From contig NZ_VATA01000043.1 of assembly GCF_005870025.1 (NCBI RefSeq), positions 1 through 63,201 on the forward strand: a stretch of DNA of 63,201 bases. Reading direction: 5' to 3'. This stretch comes from Poseidonocella sp. HB161398. GTDB taxonomy: Bacteria > Pseudomonadota > Alphaproteobacteria > Rhodobacterales > Rhodobacteraceae. A program made the position numbers and the translations under genes. Positions 1-8,401 of the stretch are shown here, piece by piece. Numbering within the stretch: position 1 is the stretch's first letter; each line of letters starts with the position of its first letter. The notes under the pieces are model-generated. The model did not search any database. It saw nothing but the letters and a program-made list of their open reading frames with translations, and was not told the origin of the DNA.

Positions 1-31
1 GTTCCCTGAGGTCGAGCTCGACATGCGCCAT
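1..31 (-). mobile_element. IS30-family transposase start, cut by window edge
   Basis: Reading leftward from an ATG at 31 the protein begins MAHVELDLRE, the usual opening of IS30-family transposases, and AGGAG stands a few bases upstream of the ATG. Only ten codons lie inside the window. The AT-richer stretch at 35-130 is probably the outer end of the element. The call rests on a short match to remembered family sequences. Confidence 0.45.
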
Positions 32-144
32 CTGGCAATCTCCTGTTTTCACGAAGAATAGTGGAGATGTCGCAAGCCAGGATAGAATGTACCGCTGCCT
101 TGAGATGCACCTTGATATAGAAAGTTATGGGCAACCGAGGTCGC

Positions 145-748
145 CATGAGCCTTTCCGACAAGCGGAGTTCCCAAGCGGCCCCGCCAGTGACCACGCAGC
201 CGGAGCAGGTCGAGGGGGCCTGCTACGGCGCTCGAAGCCCGTCCTGGCAGGGCCGCCAGGCTGCTTCTGCAGGCCTCCGGCCAGAAGGCCGTGCTGGCGG
301 CCCTGGCTGCGCCCAGTGATTTCGGGCCCTTGCATCGCTGCTCAATTCGGCGCCGGTGCCGGACGACGTCCTGGCGCTCGATCCGCTTGCCGGGCCGATG
401 CCCCGCGCCATCGCGCACAGGCGGGAAATATGCGAGGCCGCGGGCGAAAGGCCGAGCAGCGGACAGCTCGAGGAGCTGCTCGGCATCAGCCGGCAGGGGA
501 TCGACAAGCGCCGCAGAGCCAGCCGGGTCCTCGGGATCAGGACCGTCCCGGACGGGATCTGTCCCGCCCTGCAGTTCCTGGACGGCCAGGTCCCCGCGCT
601 TCTGGGGGACCGTCTCCGGGCCCATGCCGGGGACGATCCCTGGCACGTCCTCGACGCTCTCATGGCCAGGCACGGCACCTTCGGCGGGAGGAGCCTTCTC
701 GACCTCGCCAGGGAGGAGGGCCGATCGGGCGCTCCTTCGCGCAGCTGA
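145..748 (+). pseudogene. Broken HTH protein with MbcA/ParS/Xre-like C-terminus
   Basis: Three overlapping frames add up to one protein of about 190-200 residues. The first piece starts at ATG 145; the middle piece contains LLLQASGQKAVLAALAAPSD (about 245-320); the last (about 320-748) contains LEELLGISRQGIDKRR, a helix-turn-helix, then DGQVPALLG and a tail ending near LARE. This layout resembles small Xre/MbcA/ParS antitoxin-type proteins, whose C-terminal domain binds a partner toxin. At least two frameshifts (around 240 and 320) break it, so it is very likely non-functional. No RES-type toxin gene is seen beside it. Family assignment is by pattern memory and moderate. Confidence 0.4.
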
Positions 749-964
749 ACGCAGACGGCTTTGCCTGGGGCGGACAACCGGCGCTGCAGATGCGCCGCCA
801 TTGCCTTCACTGCGCCGGAAAGCGCCCGTGATCAGCGGCGACAGGCAGGGTCTGTCTCCGAGCCCGGGCTCTCGAGCACCCGCAAGCGACCGGCCCCCGG
901 GGACGCCCCCGCCCCTTTCGGGCGATGCCCGACGGCAGCCTCTCTCGGAGGCGCAGTTCCGCCG

Positions 965-2299
965 TCAATGCGAGAGGAACCTGGTGTCCCCGTCCGCCAC
1001 CGGCGTTTCGGTGAAATCCTCCTCCTCCGGGATCCGCCCAAAGGCGATCTTGGCGCCGACATAGCCGCCCGGAATGTCCTCCTGCAGGCCGAAGGACAGC
1101 GCCTTCGCGCCATGCGTCCGGCGCAGGCCGTCGAGCAGCTCGCTGACCCGTTCCCATTTCGCGCGGGTCGCGTCATCCTCGCCTCCCGGACCGACCGCGC
1201 CGCCGAACAGGTCGCCGGTGATCTCGCGCTCCGCCTTCAGTCCGTGGATCACGACGCCGACGGCGCGCGGCGCGAACCGCGCCTCCCGGCGCGCCGCCGA
1301 CAGCCCCTCGGCCAGCGACCGCAGGAAGGTGCGGTCGTCGCGCGCCGGCGGGAAGGCGCCCTCCCAGCTCCAGGCCTGACCGCCCCCATCGCGCGGGCCG
1401 TCGCCGCGCAGCGACAGGGTCAGCCTGGTCGCGCGGAGGCCCTCCCGCCGCAGCCTGCGCGCGGCGCTGAGCGCCAGCTGCCGGGCGCAGGCCGCGACCC
1501 GGTCGGGCGTGCGCCAGTCCCGCGGCAGGTTCCGGCTGTGGCCGAACATGCTCTTCGCGGCTTCGGGGCGCTCCGAGGGGTGGCCGTGGAGCCCGTTCCA
1601 GAACCGCTCGCCCTCGACACTGCCCCAGATCGCGCGGGCCTGCTTGGGCGCGAGCCGCCAGAGCGCCGTGAAATCCGCAACCCCGGCCGCGGCAAGCCGG
1701 GCCTGCATGCCCTTCGAGATGCCCGGCAGCGCGGCGAGGTCCAGCCCCGCCAGCCGCTCCGGCAGCTCGGCGCTCCGGATCAGCGCGATGCCGTCGGGCT
1801 TGTTCATCTCGGCCCCGATCTTCGCCAGGAGCTCGGTCGGGGCCATGCCGATCGAGCAGGTCAGGCCGGGGCTGAAGGCCTCCGCCAGCCCCGCCTTGAT
1901 CCGCAGCGCCAGCGCCTCGCCCTGCCGCGCCTCCTCGGGCAGCAGCGCGCAGACCATCTCGTCGATCGAGCGGACCTGGGCGACCGGCAGGATGGTGTCG
2001 ATCACCGCGAGGATGCGCTTGTGCAGGCGGACATAGACGTCGTGGCGCGCCAGAACGAAGACCATGTCCGGGATGACCTGCCGCGCGGCGCGGACCGAGA
2101 AGCCGGACTTCACGCCGCGCGCCTTGGCCTCCCGGCTGACGGCGATGCAGCTGGTATGGGGCGAGTCGAGCGGCACGACGCCCACCGGCCTGCCCCGGAG
2201 CGACGGGTTGAAATGCTGCTCGGCCGAGGCGAAGAAGCTGTCGAAATCCAGGTAGAGACGTTCGATCCCCGGGGACTTGTCCTCGTCGATGGGTGTCAC
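965..2299 (-). CDS. dinB: Y-family DNA polymerase (DinB/Pol IV-like)
   Basis: 444 residues. The catalytic core is intact: the first metal-binding acid lies in YLDFDSFFASAEQ (Asp18), and the SIDE motif with the second Asp/Glu pair is at 111-114. A helix-hairpin-helix thumb (LAALPGISKGMQARLAAAGV, about 190-210) and a little-finger region follow. Family members copy damaged DNA in the cytoplasm at the cost of accuracy. The length exceeds E. coli DinB (351) because of a longer C-terminus, common in alphaproteobacterial versions. It stands alone, with no recA-like or imuA gene next to it. ATG is at 2299; no LexA-type box was recognised in the short upstream gap. Confidence 0.88.
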   Translation of the reverse strand: MTPIDEDKSPGIERLYLDFDSFFASAEQHFNPSLRGRPVGVVPLDSPHTSCIAVSREAKARGVKSGFSVRAARQVIPDMVFVLARHDVYVRLHKRILAVIDTILPVAQVRSIDEMVCALLPEEARQGEALALRIKAGLAEAFSPGLTCSIGMAPTELLAKIGAEMNKPDGIALIRSAELPERLAGLDLAALPGISKGMQARLAAAGVADFTALWRLAPKQARAIWGSVEGERFWNGLHGHPSERPEAAKSMFGHSRNLPRDWRTPDRVAACARQLALSAARRLRREGLRATRLTLSLRGDGPRDGGGQAWSWEGAFPPARDDRTFLRSLAEGLSAARREARFAPRAVGVVIHGLKAEREITGDLFGGAVGPGGEDDATRAKWERVSELLDGLRRTHGAKALSFGLQEDIPGGYVGAKIAFGRIPEEEDFTETPVADGDTRFLSH

Positions 2300-2371
2300 G
2301 ACCTTCCTCCGGAAACTGCTGGTCCGCTCAATATAGAGCGAGAGGGTCCGGGCCGCATCCCGGTCGGCCGA

Positions 2372-2818
2372 TTACCTTGGACGGCAATAGCCCGGCATGT
2401 CGCCGGGATAGCGACCAGCTTGCTTCTGCGCGGGAACATAGTGCCCTTGGGCATCATAGCGCGCGCAGCGGCCGCAATAGCCTTCGGCGATCAGGATTTC
2501 GGCAATGTCGCGGCCGTCCGGAAGGAAGCAGCGGCCGACATGGCGGTCATAAGTCGTGTCGCCGGTCAGGCTGCAGGTCAAGTGCCGCTTGCCGACGATG
2601 TCTCAAAGCCTCGCTGTCGCCCGGTCGCTCATCCTGCTGCCCCGCTCGTCACAGGTCAGACCGCCTAGGCGGACCGGCACGCCGCCGACGACGGGCGTAT
2701 CTCCGTCCCTGAGCCGCACCGCACCGGAGATCTTGGACGGTCCTGCGGCAAGGGCCGGAGAAGTAGCCGTTGCCAGGACAAGAGCAACGATCGGCAGCAG
2801 GTTCAATCGCAGGCGCAT
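2372..2818 (-). pseudogene. Secreted SNase-like nuclease, interrupted by one in-frame TGA
   Basis: From ATG 2818 the protein opens with a signal peptide (MRLRLNLLPIVALVLATA, cut near ALAA) and then a thermonuclease-type start: ISGAVRLRDGDTPVV and GVPVRLGGLTCDERG. A TGA at 2603-2605 follows ...RATARL. The same frame then continues DIVGKRHLTCSLTGD...GRDIAEILIAEGYCGRC to a stop at 2372, matching the rest of the family. Exactly one codon is affected; CGA to TGA would explain it. The start overlaps the end of the upstream Cys-rich gene by 16 bp, so the two form an operon. Without readthrough only a 71-residue stub is made. Confidence 0.75.
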
Positions 2819-3096
2819 CCGGCCCCCTTGTGGCAGCTCTTGTCCCGCGAAATGCAGCTGTCTCCGCAGGCCTTTCCCGTCTTGCACCGCTTGCAGCAGG
2901 CAGCCGCGACCTCGACCCCGCCGGGCATCAGCGCATGGATGCGGTCGAGAATGGCCGCGGACCCGGCTGCAGCGGGTGCGACCGGACCGGCAGGCCAGGT
3001 GCCTCCCGTGCCGGACAGCTGCGGCGCTGGCGATGCCGCCGACGCCAGAACGAGAAAAAGACCCGCGGATAGCGGTGCGAACTTGGCAAAATGCAT
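2803..3096 (-). CDS. Small secreted Cys-rich protein, partner of SNase gene
   Basis: 97 residues from ATG 3096. The first 22 residues form a signal peptide (MHFAKFAPLSAGLFLVLASA). A Pro/Ala/Gly-rich linker follows, then a compact Cys block: CCKRCKTGKACGDSC, then ISRDKSCHKGAGCACD. Eleven cysteines or histidines in about 30 residues suggest a disulfide knot or a metal site. I know this CGDSC...CHKGxGCAC pattern only as an unnamed small-protein family often next to SNase-like genes. It overlaps the nuclease start by 16 bp. The ORF is open further upstream, but the residues before Met1 look random and the signal peptide fixes the start. Confidence 0.7.
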   Translation of the reverse strand: MHFAKFAPLSAGLFLVLASAASPAPQLSGTGGTWPAGPVAPAAAGSAAILDRIHALMPGGVEVAAACCKRCKTGKACGDSCISRDKSCHKGAGCACD

Positions 3097-3545
3097 TCGG
3101 AAATCCCCCACTGGCGGACTGCGTAGCTGGAGCGGTTCACCCCGGCAACCGCTTTCCCGGGAATACCAGTCCGCCCCCCTGCGAATGCCCGGAGATAGCC
3201 GCATGCTCCCGTGCCTGGACCGCCACGGCAAGCGCGGGAACTGCCCTTCCGGCCGGGACGCCGCAGCAGCCGGTTCCCGGAAGACCGGATTGCGGCTAGA
3301 CTGAGCGATGCCACGCCCCGCGGACTGTGCCGGTTCACGAATGGAGACCATGATGCCAATCGACCCGATCGCCATCGCAGGCGCCGCACTTGCCGGCGTC
3401 GCGCTGGTCCTTGGCTGAGCGGGCCGAAGGGCCGCGCAGAAAGCGGAAGCCGAGGCTGAGAGCCGCAGTTTCGCCGGGCTCGGCGAGGCCCTGGCGGATC
3501 CGGGGCCCTGATCCGGTCCCCGCCCCCCGACGGCATCACTGTGCC
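3097..3545. other. Non-coding or decayed stretch with possible gene 5' fragment
   Basis: No intact gene is visible. On the plus strand from ATG 3352 a short frame reads MPIDPIAIAGAALAGVALVLG, a TGA at 3416-3418, then AGRRAAQKAEAEAESRSFAG up to about 3510. A membrane anchor followed by an Ala/Glu coiled coil is how rmuC-like genes begin, so this may be the 5' remnant of such a gene, stopped by TGG to TGA and cut off by the IS110 remnant. Low confidence. Confidence 0.25.
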
Positions 3546-3869
3546 AAGGCGGGATCGCGACAATCCGAATTGGGAGGCGGTCATGCCGGAGATTGGCACG
3601 GTCGGGCTCGATCCGCTGGCCGAAAGGCGAAGAATGCGTTCCAGGTCCATGACGCTGAGGCCAGGGGCGCAACGGTCCTGCGCAGGAAGCTCCGACGGGC
3701 CGAGGTGCCGGAGGTCTTCGCGAGGCTGCCGGCCTGTCTGGTGGCGATGGAAGCCTGCGGCGGCGCGCGTTTCCGGGGCCGCGACCTGTCCGGGCTCGGC
3801 CACGATGCCAGGCTCATACCGCCCGCCTACGTCAAGCCCTTCGTAAAGCGGCAGAGTGAGGCGGGGTCC

Positions 3870-3892
3870 GGAACAGTCCGGGGGACTGTTCC
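3870..3892. repeat. Mini-hairpin insert (GGG-loop family) inside IS110 tnp
   Basis: Perfect inverted repeat with 10-bp arms (GGAACAGTCC and GGACTGTTCC) around GGG, inside about 45 bp of extra sequence that separates VKRQ from the DAADAEA codons of the transposase. A sister with the same design and loop lies at 41260-41278. Confidence 0.7.
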
Positions 3893-4560
3893 GCCGCCGA
3901 ACGGATGCGGCCGACGCGGAGGCGATCTGCGAGGGTCCGAAGCCGCTCGCGCAGCGATCCGGCGATCCGGGGATCGATGGATGGCGGAAGCCGCAGCGGC
4001 CCGGCACGCGCTTCGTTCCGGTGAAGAGCGGGGAAACACAGGGGGCGGCGAGCGTCTTCCGGGTCCGGGAGCTGCTGATCCGGCAGCGCACCCAGGCGAT
4101 CAATGCGCTGCGCGGTCACCTGGGCGAGTGCGGCTGGGTCGTGCCGCAGGGGGCTGCGAATGTCCGGCGCCTGGTTGCGGTCGTCGCCGACGAAGACTTG
4201 GACCTGCCAGAAGCGGCACGAGCCTCCCTGCAGGTCCTGACTGCAACGCTCGCGCAACTCGACGGGCAGATCGAGACCCTGGATGCCGGGATCGACCGGC
4301 GCGCCAGGGAAAATAAGGTCGCCCGCCGCCTGATGGGCTCCGCCCGTCGGTGCCTCAAAACCTCCACCGGAGGATTTGCCGCTGGCGCGGACCGTCCCGA
4401 ACTCCCCGGCATCGGCCCGCTGACTGCCACGGCCATCGCCACGCTTGCGCCGCCGCCTGGACTTTTCCGCAAGGGCCGGGACTTCGCGGCGGCGTGACGC
4501 TTGGCCTCGCGCCAAGGCAGCACTCGACAGGCGGCAAGCGAGGGCCCGGCGCCACGACGA

Positions 4561-4603
4561 CCCTCTCGGGACATTGCGTTCGGCAATGCCCTGCCGGGCA
4601 GCG
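4561..4603. repeat. Mini-hairpin insert (CATTGC family), copy 1
   Basis: 43 extra bp begin CCCTCTCGGG and end CTGCCGGGCAGCG, between the GATT and MGERSL codons of the IS110 transposase. The centre folds as GGG.CATTGC / GCAATG.CCC. The second copy, 40 bp with the same ends, is at 40890-40929 inside istB. Confidence 0.75.
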
Positions 4604-4771
4604 GATGGGCGAGCGCTCTTTGCGGCTGCTGCTGATCATCGGCGCCAGCAGTGTCATCATCAAGCAGCACTGCCATGCATCTGCACGTCCGGGCACCTGG
4701 CTGGCCGGGATGCTGGAGCGCAGACCGCCGACGCTGGTCCGCGTGGCCCTTGCGAACAGCGAGCGGTGACG

Positions 4772-4786
4772 CGCCACCGGTCCGAG
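4772..4786 (+). repeat. Core of covarying mini-hairpin family, degenerate copy
   Basis: CGCCACCGGTCCGAG matches the 15-nt family core. It lies in about 68 bp of extra sequence flanked by GCGAAC on both sides (4752-4757 and about 4820-4825), at the 3' end of the IS110 transposase. The arms do not pair well. Confidence 0.5.
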
Positions 4787-4868
4787 CGCATCGCGAGCGG
4801 CGCGCGTTCGCCCGCTCACGCGAACCATGGCGTTCGCGGGCTCGCTCTGGGCGCTGATGGAGAGTGCA

Positions 4869-5285
4869 GAGACCTGCCGGGCTCCGGCCATGGCGGCGCA
4901 AGCCCGGCCATCGGCCGCGAGACGTCGGAGCGCAAGGGGGCAAGGAGAAGTTTGGCGCAACGGTCGCGAGACGGGATCGGCAGACCCAGAGTGCAGCAAT
5001 GTGCCTGCGAGCACGCGGCTTCGATCTGGACGTTCGGCATCTCTCTCGGACCGTCGCCCATCGGGCTCGAACCAATGGCGCCACGATGAGCAACCGTTCG
5101 ATGCCTCGCTCCGCGAACACCATGCGGGCCCGCGGCATTCCATGGCCGCACCATGAGGCCGGATGCATGTCAGCCCCCGACAGCGCACCAAATTGCTCCA
5201 CCCCCCCTAGCGCAAGGGGCGGTTATACATGTTGCGCAAAGGCTCCGGGATTCATCTCGGGACTCCAATGTAGTCGCCGGAAGGC
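4869..5285. other. IS110 3' flank, no gene
   Basis: No coding region is supported. This probably holds the untranslated 3' part of the IS110 element (to about 5200) and carries one well-paired hairpin element (5056-5091). Confidence 0.4.
5056..5091 (-). repeat. Covarying mini-hairpin, copy in IS110 flank
   Basis: On the minus strand: core CGCCATTGGTTCGAG with outer arms GCTCATCG and CGATGGGC, which pair over 8 bp with one G-T wobble. Same design as the copies in the IS21 remnant, but different arm sequence. Confidence 0.7.
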
Positions 5286-5437
5286 ATGAGCAGGCCTCCG
5301 AAGCCGGCCTGCAAGACCGCCCACTGGCATGCGTATGATCAGCCGCTGACGCAGCGCGGATCGCTGACGGCCTGGTTCGATCCCTCCCTGCAGCCGGCAC
5401 GCGATGCCGTCCGGACGGCGTGGCCGCCAGCGGGCCC
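5286..5437 (+). pseudogene. IS5-family transposase, N-terminal fragment
   Basis: From ATG 5286: MSRPPKPACKTAHWHAYDQP, then LTQRGSLTAWFD, the usual opening of IS5-group DDE transposases. A frameshift in the last part puts PSGRRGRQ in another frame. The coding match ends exactly where the MITE at 5442-5601 begins (TTAG), and no continuation is seen on the far side. The DDE residues are absent. Confidence 0.6.
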
Positions 5438-5605
5438 TTAGCAGGATGCTGAAAAAGCATTTCAGCGTGTCGTCGTGGAGGAAATCGTTCCGCATATGGT
5501 CAGGGCCACTCCCTGATTTAAGCAGATCGGGCCATCCTCAGGACAATTTTCCCAATTTTACTGCCAATTTTCACGGCCGAAGGGACTTTTTCAGCATCTT
5601 GTTAG
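5438..5605. mobile_element. IS5-derived MITE with TTAG target duplication
   Basis: A 160-bp element (5442-5601) is bounded by TTAG on both sides (5438-5441, 5602-5605), the YTAR target typical of IS5-group elements. Terminal inverted repeats start CAGGATGCTGAAAAAG on the left and, read inward on the other strand, CAAGATGCTGAAAAAG on the right. No ORF inside. It shares CGTCGTGGAGGAAAT with the elements at 22574-22724 and 42640-42724. Confidence 0.75.
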
Positions 5606-6149
5606 TGGATGAGGCGGATCAGGAAACCGTCCGGGGGTCAGGTTCCCGTGACGAACGTGGCGGTCCGGGCGGCCGAGGTCGCCTCCGGCATTGTCGGCGA
5701 TGTCGAGCCGGTGAACGCTACCGGTCCGGACGAGCCGGCGAGGGCTGCTGCCGGCCTGCCGGTGCAGATCCCGGCGGGCGAGGAAATCACCACCGTCACG
5801 GCCGAGTTGCCGCCGGTTCGAGCACCGCCGGCGACGCCCATGACACGCGCGCCTGCCACGATGTCTTCGCTGCCCGCGGTGCGGTGGCGGTCCGTCCGGC
5901 AAAAGGGCCCCCGGACCTCTTGCTCGTCCTCCTTGCTTCCGCCCCGCCGCAAGGCCAGGCCATGGAAGCCGCATAGCGCCGGAGCCCGGGCGCGCGGCGA
6001 GACCCTGCGGGCCTCGAAGCACCTTGGGCGGCGACCCTGGCGGAACTGGAGCGGCGACCACCGCGGCAGAAGGGTCGAAACGAAAATGACCTGCATGAAG
6101 CTGCCCTGACATCGGCTGATGGCGGGTCGGCCTCGGACCGATGGCGGCG
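5606..6149. other. No recognisable gene; one hairpin core at its end
   Basis: Several overlapping open frames on both strands show no family features. CTCGGACCGATGGCG (6132-6146) is a reverse copy of the hairpin core; its arms are poorly paired. Confidence 0.4.
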
Positions 6150-6823
6150 CGATGCCTCGCCTTCGACCGCCAAGTGGCAGGGGTCCAGATCCGCGTAGCA
6201 GTTCCGAACCGCTTCCCGGCCCTTGGCATCCCGGTCACCGGGGCCCTGGGAGAACTGCGGCCGGGGAAAGCGGGACTGCGGCCGCCCGCTGATCTTCGCG
6301 ACAATGGCCTTGAGACCGGAGAACCCGAACAGTCCCGCTGCGGCGAAAACCACGGCGCCGACCGCCCTGCCGGTGAAGACCAGCCACTCGATCCGCCTCG
6401 CGCCAGAAGCCAGAGCCAGAGCCAGACCGGCCAGATGCCGAAGCCGAGCCACGCCGCGAGGCATCCCGGGATGTCCGACGCCATCAGCGGGCCCCGGCCG
6501 CTCAATGCGCGGGTCCTGCAGGCATCGACCTGGAGGATCGGCAGGGCCGCGGGAACCATCATCGCGCCCGGCATGAGGACGCAGCCCCCGGCATGCAGGC
6601 CCATCGGACCAGGCGCCCCATGGCACCGCGGAGCGGATCGACCCCATCGGGCCGATCCGGGTCCGGCCCCCGTGATCCAGGCACCGCCCATGCGGGCTCT
6701 GCGCCGGGGCAGGAGCCACGCCAGGGCGGACAAGCCCGGCCCGAGCGCCAGGACCACGCGGCGGTGCGTTCCCCTGTCCATCCGCCAGCCCCGGTCAGGC
6801 GCGCCGGAAACGGAAGCCTGCAT
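6150..6823 (-). pseudogene. DUF2182-like membrane protein, decayed
   Basis: In changing frames on the minus strand one finds RRVVLALGPGLSALAW, PGAMMVPAALPILQ, CLAAWLGFGIWPVW and GAVVFAAAGLFGFSGLKAI, in the order expected for DUF2182 integral membrane proteins (the MMxPxALP signature and the AAGLYxxxxLK segment). Frameshifts and substitutions break it, and the C-terminal third fades out near a hairpin element at 6132-6146. It starts inside the end of the DUF1326-like remnant; the two families are commonly paired. Function of the family is unknown. Confidence 0.4.
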
Positions 6824-7507
6824 GGATCACGTTGTGCGCATCGATGGCGACATCGAGCCTGATGCCGTCATCCTTCCGCTTGACGCATTCCGCCTCCGGC
6901 ACGCGGGCGGACGTTCCGGGGATCGCGGCCAAGATGTTCTCGTTCCAGGCCGCAACCTCGCCCGCCGGACCGCGATAGGCCTCCGTCTCGGCTTCCAGCA
7001 CGCAGTCCCCCTTTGGGGGCCCCTGCCCTAGAAAAGGTTGAACGCGATGCTGGCGCGCTTGGCGCCGCGATACTGGCGGGCCAGCGGCGCCAGATCGGCC
7101 AGAGGACCGCCCGTCCTGCCCATCAGCAGGTCGATCGCGGCGCCCGCCTGGGCCGTATTCGCCCCGCAGAGCTGCCGCGTCCAGTTGCCGTGCAGCCCAT
7201 TTCCGGGGATCTGCACGGTGCCGCCGATGATGATGCCGGCCATGTCAGCGCCGTCCACTTGGTCGGAACGGGTCCCGTCGAAAAGAGCGTGCATCACAAG
7301 CGCCGCCGTCGGTGTCTTCGCCGATCCTCCAAGGACACAGGGCGCGGCAGGTCCAGGCCTCCGGCAGGTCGCCTTCCATTCAGCGCGCCACATCCTGGCT
7401 TCCAGATCAGCGCTCGTCCGAAAGACCACCAATCTGCATGTGGCCCGGATGCCCCCCCTGCCATGCCCGGGATGACGATGCCGCGGTGCGCTATCGGGAA
7501 GCACCAT
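6795..7507 (-). pseudogene. DUF1326-like protein, frameshifted
   Basis: Two minus-strand pieces: the first (7507 to about 7028) contains IPGNGLHGNWTRQL and GRTGGPLADLAPLARQYRG; the second (about 7001 to 6795) contains EAYRGPAGEVAAWNENIL and DDGIRLDVAIDAHN. These match the GNW, GGPxAxLAPL and late segments of DUF1326 proteins. The frame changes at about 7010-7028, and the expected N-terminal Cys-rich part is not recognisable. Together with the DUF2182 remnant downstream this looks like a dead two-gene operon. Confidence 0.4.
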
Positions 7508-7582
7508 GGCTCCAGAGTGCGGCGGCCGGCAGGCTGCCGTTGCCGGACACGCAGAGACCCGCCCCGCCGGTCACGACGGGGT

Positions 7583-8398
7583 TCATCCCCGCGGTCCATC
7601 GCGTGCCACGGCACTGGCGGCCTCCCCCGCCAACGGCACATCGGCGAGGATGACCTCCGGTCCCATCGTCCGGATGGCCTCGGCCACGCCGGAATCGATC
7701 AGCCGGTCGGTCACGACGATGTCGAAGACCTCCATCGGCAGGATGTTGATCGCGGCGATCATCCCGTATTTCGACGAGTCCGACACGAAGACCGACCGGC
7801 GGGCGCGCCCGGCCACGGTCTTCTTGACCGGCCGCTTGCCCTCGGAGGGCGAGGACAGGCCGGTGATCGTCCAGGAAGAGGTCGAGATGAAGGCGATGTC
7901 GTAGTTGAAGCGCGCCAGCGTCTCGGAGGCGGCCTCGCCGATGCAGGACTGGTTGTCCCGCTCGACAAGCCCGCCTGAATGGTAGAGCGTGCAGCGCGAA
8001 TGCTGCGAGAGATAGGCGCAGATGACGAAGTCGTTCGTCACGACCGTCAGCCCCTCGCGCTCGGCGATGGAGCGCGCGATTTCCAGCGTGGTGGTCCCGG
8101 CATCGAGATAGACCACCATGCCGTCGGTCACCAGCTGCGCGGCCGCGCGGCCGACCGCCTGTTTCGCGCCCGTGTTGATGCCGCTTTTCTGCAGATGCGG
8201 CAGCTCGACATCAAGCCGCTGGCTGAGCCGCACGCCCCCCGAAACCGAGGTGACCCGGCCCGAGCGTTCCAGCGTCTGGATGTCCCGCCGCACGGTCATG
8301 TGCGACACGCCCAGCCGCTCGGTCAGCTCGGCGATGCTCGCCACGTCCCTCTCGGCGAGGCAGGACAGGATGAAATGCTGGCGCTCGGCGGGGATCAT
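7583..8398 (-). CDS. DeoR-family transcriptional regulator
   Basis: 271 residues. The N-terminal winged helix-turn-helix has ERQHFILSCLAERDVASIAE, then LGVSHMTVRRDIQTLE. The DeoR sensor domain follows, with the phosphosugar-binding signatures VVYLDAGTTTLEIAR, TVVTNDF and FISTSS. DeoR proteins repress sugar catabolic operons and release DNA on binding a phosphorylated intermediate. It is the last gene after otnI, 3 bp beyond the start of this gene, so it is probably co-transcribed and regulates the cluster (a parallel to E. coli ygbI). The inducer may be a tetronate 4-phosphate, which is inference. Confidence 0.85.
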   Translation of the reverse strand: MIPAERQHFILSCLAERDVASIAELTERLGVSHMTVRRDIQTLERSGRVTSVSGGVRLSQRLDVELPHLQKSGINTGAKQAVGRAAAQLVTDGMVVYLDAGTTTLEIARSIAEREGLTVVTNDFVICAYLSQHSRCTLYHSGGLVERDNQSCIGEAASETLARFNYDIAFISTSSWTITGLSSPSEGKRPVKKTVAGRARRSVFVSDSSKYGMIAAINILPMEVFDIVVTDRLIDSGVAEAIRTMGPEVILADVPLAGEAASAVARDGPRG

Positions 8399-8401
8399 GG
8401 C

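Larger units (their letters stand above)
3575..4868 (+). pseudogene. IS110/IS1111-family transposase, broken by frameshifts and hairpin inserts
   Basis: Pieces in different frames add up to a full IS110 transposase: GTVGLD, then KNAFQVHDAEARGATVLRRK (about 3620-3680), PACLVAMEACGGARF, PPAYVKPFVKRQ, DAADAEAICE, RFVPVKSGE, ELLIRQRTQAINALRGHLGE, ELPGIGPLTATAIA (the C-terminal Ser/Pro-Gly motif region) and RSLRLLLIIGASSVI up to LVRVALANS. The N-terminal Asp and the DAADAEAI acids are visible. The frame is broken near 3620, by a hairpin insert around 3861-3905, by extra sequence around 3923-3975, near 4495, by an insert at 4561-4603, and by another at about 4757-4825 after the last ALAN. It cannot be active. 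Confidence 0.8.

Noticed and set aside
761-2668. Long plus-strand open frame opposite the DNA polymerase gene
   Set aside because: Arg/Ala/Pro-rich shadow with no family motif; the minus-strand polymerase explains the stretch. High GC makes many such frames.
5056-5091. tRNA T-arm or tRNA fragment (GGTTCGAG in the core)
   Set aside because: Some copies resemble a T-loop, but most read GGTCCGAG, no acceptor or anticodon arms exist, and arm pairing does not fit a tRNA.
5606-6116. Open frames of about 150-400 codons on both strands
   Set aside because: No signal, domain or consistent codon pattern; regarded as non-coding debris.
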